NCBI GenBank assembly: GCA_903937835.1 | Contig: CAJAAV010000263.1 | Coordinates: 1 to 36,563, forward strand | DNA length: 36,563 nucleotides | From: an uncultured Chlorobiaceae bacterium | GTDB taxonomy: Bacteria > Bacteroidota > Chlorobiia > Chlorobiales > Chlorobiaceae | Reading direction: 5' to 3' | Translations under genes and position numbers: made by a program | Shown: one piece after another, positions 34,900 to 36,563 of the stretch | Layout: each line of letters opens with the position of its first letter | Numbering within the stretch: position 1 is the first letter of the stretch | The notes under the pieces: generated by a model | Seen by the model: only the letters and a program-made list of their open reading frames with translations | What the model was told of the DNA's origin: nothing | Databases searched by the model: none

Positions 34900-35964
34900 T
34901 TACTCTCCGCTTTTTGCACTGACTCTTGCGGCGCTGAACGTCGCCATTTCATTATAGATTTTCAATGAACCCTCAATAACCTGCATGGCAAGTGCTGCGC
35001 CAGTTCCCTCCCCGAGGCGAAGATCGAGATCAAGAATTGGCCGGGCACCAAGCTTTTGCATGACGGAGCGGTGCCCCTGTTCGTTGGAAATATGGCTGAA
35101 AAAAAGATAATCATCCACAGCCGGACAGAGCTTGATGGCTGCCACTGCTCCAGAGGAGGAGATAAAGCCATCAACAACAACAGGAATCCTGCATGCGGCT
35201 GCGCCAAGAATAAATCCGGTTATGGCTGCAATTTCATAACCACCAAGCGCAGCAAGTGTACCAAAAGTCGTCGTACAACGAGAAGCATTGACCTCGATAG
35301 CTCTCTTGATCACCGATATCTTATGTTGCAGACGCTCATCATCAATGCCGGTACCCCTTCCCGTAATGCTATCAACCGGCACATCAAGCAGCACTGAATA
35401 GAGCGCCGTTGCTGGAGTGGTATTGGCAATTCCCATCTCGCCTGTTCCAAGCAGATAATAGCCAGCATCATGAGCTTCAGCAGCAAGTTGCGCTCCAGAA
35501 AGCAAGGCCTTCAGGGCATCTTCCTCACTCATGGCAGGACCTGCCGCCATATTGGCACTTCCCGGCTGCACCTTTCTTTTAACAAGTCCGGGCAAATCAG
35601 GAAAATCATGATTCACACCCATATCCACAACATCAAGATCAGCGCCAACATGACGAGTCAGCACATTAATCGCAGCTCCTCCGCTGAGCATGTTGTAAAC
35701 CATCTGGGGCGTCACCTCTGCCGGGAATGCCGAGACACCTTCAGCAGCAACCCCGTGGTCAGCAGCAAAACAGCATATTTTCTTTTTTGAAAGCACAGGG
35801 TTCAACGCTCCCGTCGCCAGAACATATTTCAGGGCAATCTCTTCAAGCCGCCCCAAACTCCCCTGAGGTTTGGTAAGATCATCAAGATGAGCCTGCGCTG
35901 CCCCGATAAGCGAGCGATCAGCAGGCTGAACACGATTCAAAAGCTGTTGCAACTCTTTATACAT
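34900..35964 (-). CDS. cobT: Nicotinate-nucleotide-dimethylbenzimidazole phosphoribosyltransferase
   Basis: CobT activates the lower ligand of cobalamin by moving phosphoribose from nicotinate mononucleotide to dimethylbenzimidazole. The 354-residue protein matches the family throughout: [12 protein letters not shown] (about 30-41), [18 protein letters not shown] (about 64-81), [29 protein letters not shown] (about 171-188), the GRGTG loop (about 203), and near the C-terminus [11 protein letters not shown] with Glu319 at the place of the catalytic glutamate (Glu317 in the Salmonella enzyme). It is translationally close to cobS. No cobalamin riboswitch was recognised upstream; control of this operon is not evident. 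Confidence 0.96.
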   Translation of the reverse strand: MYKELQQLLNRVQPADRSLIGAAQAHLDDLTKPQGSLGRLEEIALKYVLATGALNPVLSKKKICCFAADHGVAAEGVSAFPAEVTPQMVYNMLSGGAAINVLTRHVGADLDVVDMGVNHDFPDLPGLVKRKVQPGSANMAAGPAMSEEDALKALLSGAQLAAEAHDAGYYLLGTGEMGIANTTPATALYSVLLDVPVDSITGRGTGIDDERLQHKISVIKRAIEVNASRCTTTFGTLAALGGYEIAAITGFILGAAACRIPVVVDGFISSSGAVAAIKLCPAVDDYLFFSHISNEQGHRSVMQKLGARPILDLDLRLGEGTGAALAMQVIEGSLKIYNEMATFSAARVSAKSGE

Positions 35965-36110
35965 AACTTGCCTATTATTAATAAATTATCGACTACTTAA
36001 TTCCACAATCAGGAACCAGTTCTTCGACCAGGAAAAATGGTATTGCTTTTGCGGGCAACAATATAACGATTAGAAGGCAAGCTCACACACGCAAAATCAG
36101 CCGTGATTTA
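35965..36110. promoter_or_regulatory. Gap upstream of cobT, presumed promoter
   Basis: About 146 bases between cobT and a degraded DUF2127 remnant, both on the minus strand. The part nearest cobT is AT-rich (TTTATTAATAAT on the minus strand) and could hold a -10 element, but no convincing -35 partner is visible. I see no B12-box-type riboswitch sequence and no RNA gene. Confidence 0.25.
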
Positions 36111-36336
36111 TTAAAATTGATCGGTCAAACTACCTGCAGCTTCAATAAAAATCCCTGGAATGTGTTTGGCTGAATTAAGCGTGCATGTGGCCGACCAGTT
36201 GTTCAGCAACACTCTGAATATTCTGATGTATGAGGGAAAATATAGCCACCCCGGCAAAAAGTACCAAAAGACCCCTACACGCTTCAAATACCGCAACAAC
36301 TTTCAGAGCGCGAGTCATCTTATCATTTAAAACCAT
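36111..36336 (-). pseudogene. Truncated, frameshifted DUF2127 membrane protein remnant
   Basis: Starting at ATG 36336, the frame reads KMTRALKVVAVFEACRGLLV then LFAGVAIFSLIHQN and QLVGHMH, which matches the start of DUF2127 proteins. It then meets a TAA at 36175-36177. Removing the single base at 36180 (G on the minus strand) restores the next frame, which continues LNSAKHIPGIFIEAAGSLTDQF exactly as the family does, and ends at 36111. DUF2127 proteins normally go on for another 70 or more residues with further membrane helices; I find none downstream in any frame. So the gene has both a one-base insertion and a lost 3' part, and is almost certainly non-functional. Confidence 0.75.
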
Positions 36337-36339
36337 GTC

Positions 36340-36555
36340 GTGTTCAGTAACAATTATTTGATTGTAAATCACAAGTTGATCAATTATCTCCCATGTTATA
36401 TTCTTATTTTATTTTTAACTATATTTTTCGCTACGGGATGCAAAGCCTGTACGAGTGAGAGGTTTGACTCTTCTTGTAATTGTTTCCAAAAAAATTTGCG
36501 CAATCAAGAATATGGAACCGACCTCAAAAAAATCGAAACACACCTTACCGGGTGA
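36340..36555 (+). CDS. Possible small lipoprotein, unknown
   Basis: A 71-codon frame starting at GTG 36340, three bases from the divergent DUF2127 remnant start. It has a hydrophobic segment (CYILILFLTIFFATGC) ending in a lipobox-like ATGC, followed by a short cysteine-rich tail (CKACTSERFDSSCNC). The stop lies inside a small hairpin that could be a terminator. No ribosome-binding site is seen, the start is uncertain, and I recognise no family. It may be chance. Confidence 0.35.
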   Translation: MFSNNYLIVNHKLINYLPCYILILFLTIFFATGCKACTSERFDSSCNCFQKNLRNQEYGTDLKKIETHLTG

Positions 36556-36563
36556 AATCCCGG
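36548..36563 (+). terminator. Partial hairpin at the window end
   Basis: CCGGG (36548-36552) and CCCGG (36559-36563) form a 5-bp stem with a 6-base loop at the very end of the window. It overlaps the stop of the possible lipoprotein frame. It may extend, and carry a T-run, beyond the window. Confidence 0.3.

Noticed and set aside
34896-34952. Upstream ATG at 34952 as the cobS start
   Set aside because: It overlaps cobT by about 50 bases and adds a charged leader not typical of CobS; the start at 34895 has a better ribosome-binding site and family length.
35965-36340. Cobalamin riboswitch upstream of cobT
   Set aside because: I looked for the B12-box region and a long structured leader on the minus strand and found neither; most of the region is a DUF2127 remnant.

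Overview
The window is most likely chromosomal DNA of a green sulfur bacterium (Chlorobiaceae, Chlorobium/Pelodictyon type). This is an inference from protein families recalled from memory: a moderate-GC genome, a heterodisulfide-reductase-type iron-sulfur cluster beside an AlaC-like aminotransferase, and a giant DUF4347/lectin/FG-GAP protein. No database search was possible. Gene density is high. I see no rRNA, tRNA, CRISPR array, insertion sequence or phage gene.

Layout: (1) 1-5046 (+) is housekeeping: the C-terminal part of secA (cut by the window edge), small-type purL, and a bifunctional NAD(P)HX epimerase/dehydratase. (2) 5160-19148 (-) is one giant gene of about 4,660 codons. It has an N-terminal DUF4347 domain, PPC-like beta domains, four tandem units of about 2 kb each carrying two C-type-lectin-like domains, CARDB and Ig-like domains, a seven-repeat FG-GAP propeller and a dockerin-like C-terminus. 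It looks like a very large secreted or surface adhesin. (3) 19405-20607 (-) is an alaC-like aminotransferase. (4) 21040-27849 (+) is a six-gene operon: hdrCB fusion, hdrA, flxD (mvhD-like), flxC, flxB (AsrA-like), flxA (AsrB-like). It matches the FlxABCD-HdrABC type of NAD(P)H-linked, probably electron-bifurcating complex. (5) 27924-31163 (+) is a cell-envelope operon: DUF2141, YnbE-like lipoprotein, YdbL-like DUF1318, YdbH-like. The last gene is split by a single-base frameshift. (6) 31310-32723 (+) holds a small coiled-coil protein and an unrecognised repeat protein preceded by a good sigma-54-type promoter sequence. (7) 35964-32754 (-) is cobT-cobS plus a HI0933/BaiN-like flavoprotein, closed by a clear hairpin terminator. 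(8) 36111-36563 holds a broken DUF2127 gene remnant and a tentative small lipoprotein.

How the parts relate: the Flx/Hdr operon is a self-contained cytoplasmic redox module. FlxA would take electrons from NAD(P)H, FlxB/C/D would relay them to HdrA (flavin bifurcation site), and HdrCB would reduce a disulfide while ferredoxin is reduced. The ydbH-ynbE-ydbL group is known in Escherichia coli as one of the AsmA-like systems moving phospholipids between membranes. cobT and cobS act in the nucleotide-loop assembly of cobalamin. The strongest points for a second look are the giant lectin protein, with lectin domains apparently nested inside Ig-like domains and near-identical DNA repeats; the Flx/Hdr complex in a phototroph; the putative sigma-54 promoter; and the two single-base gene disruptions.
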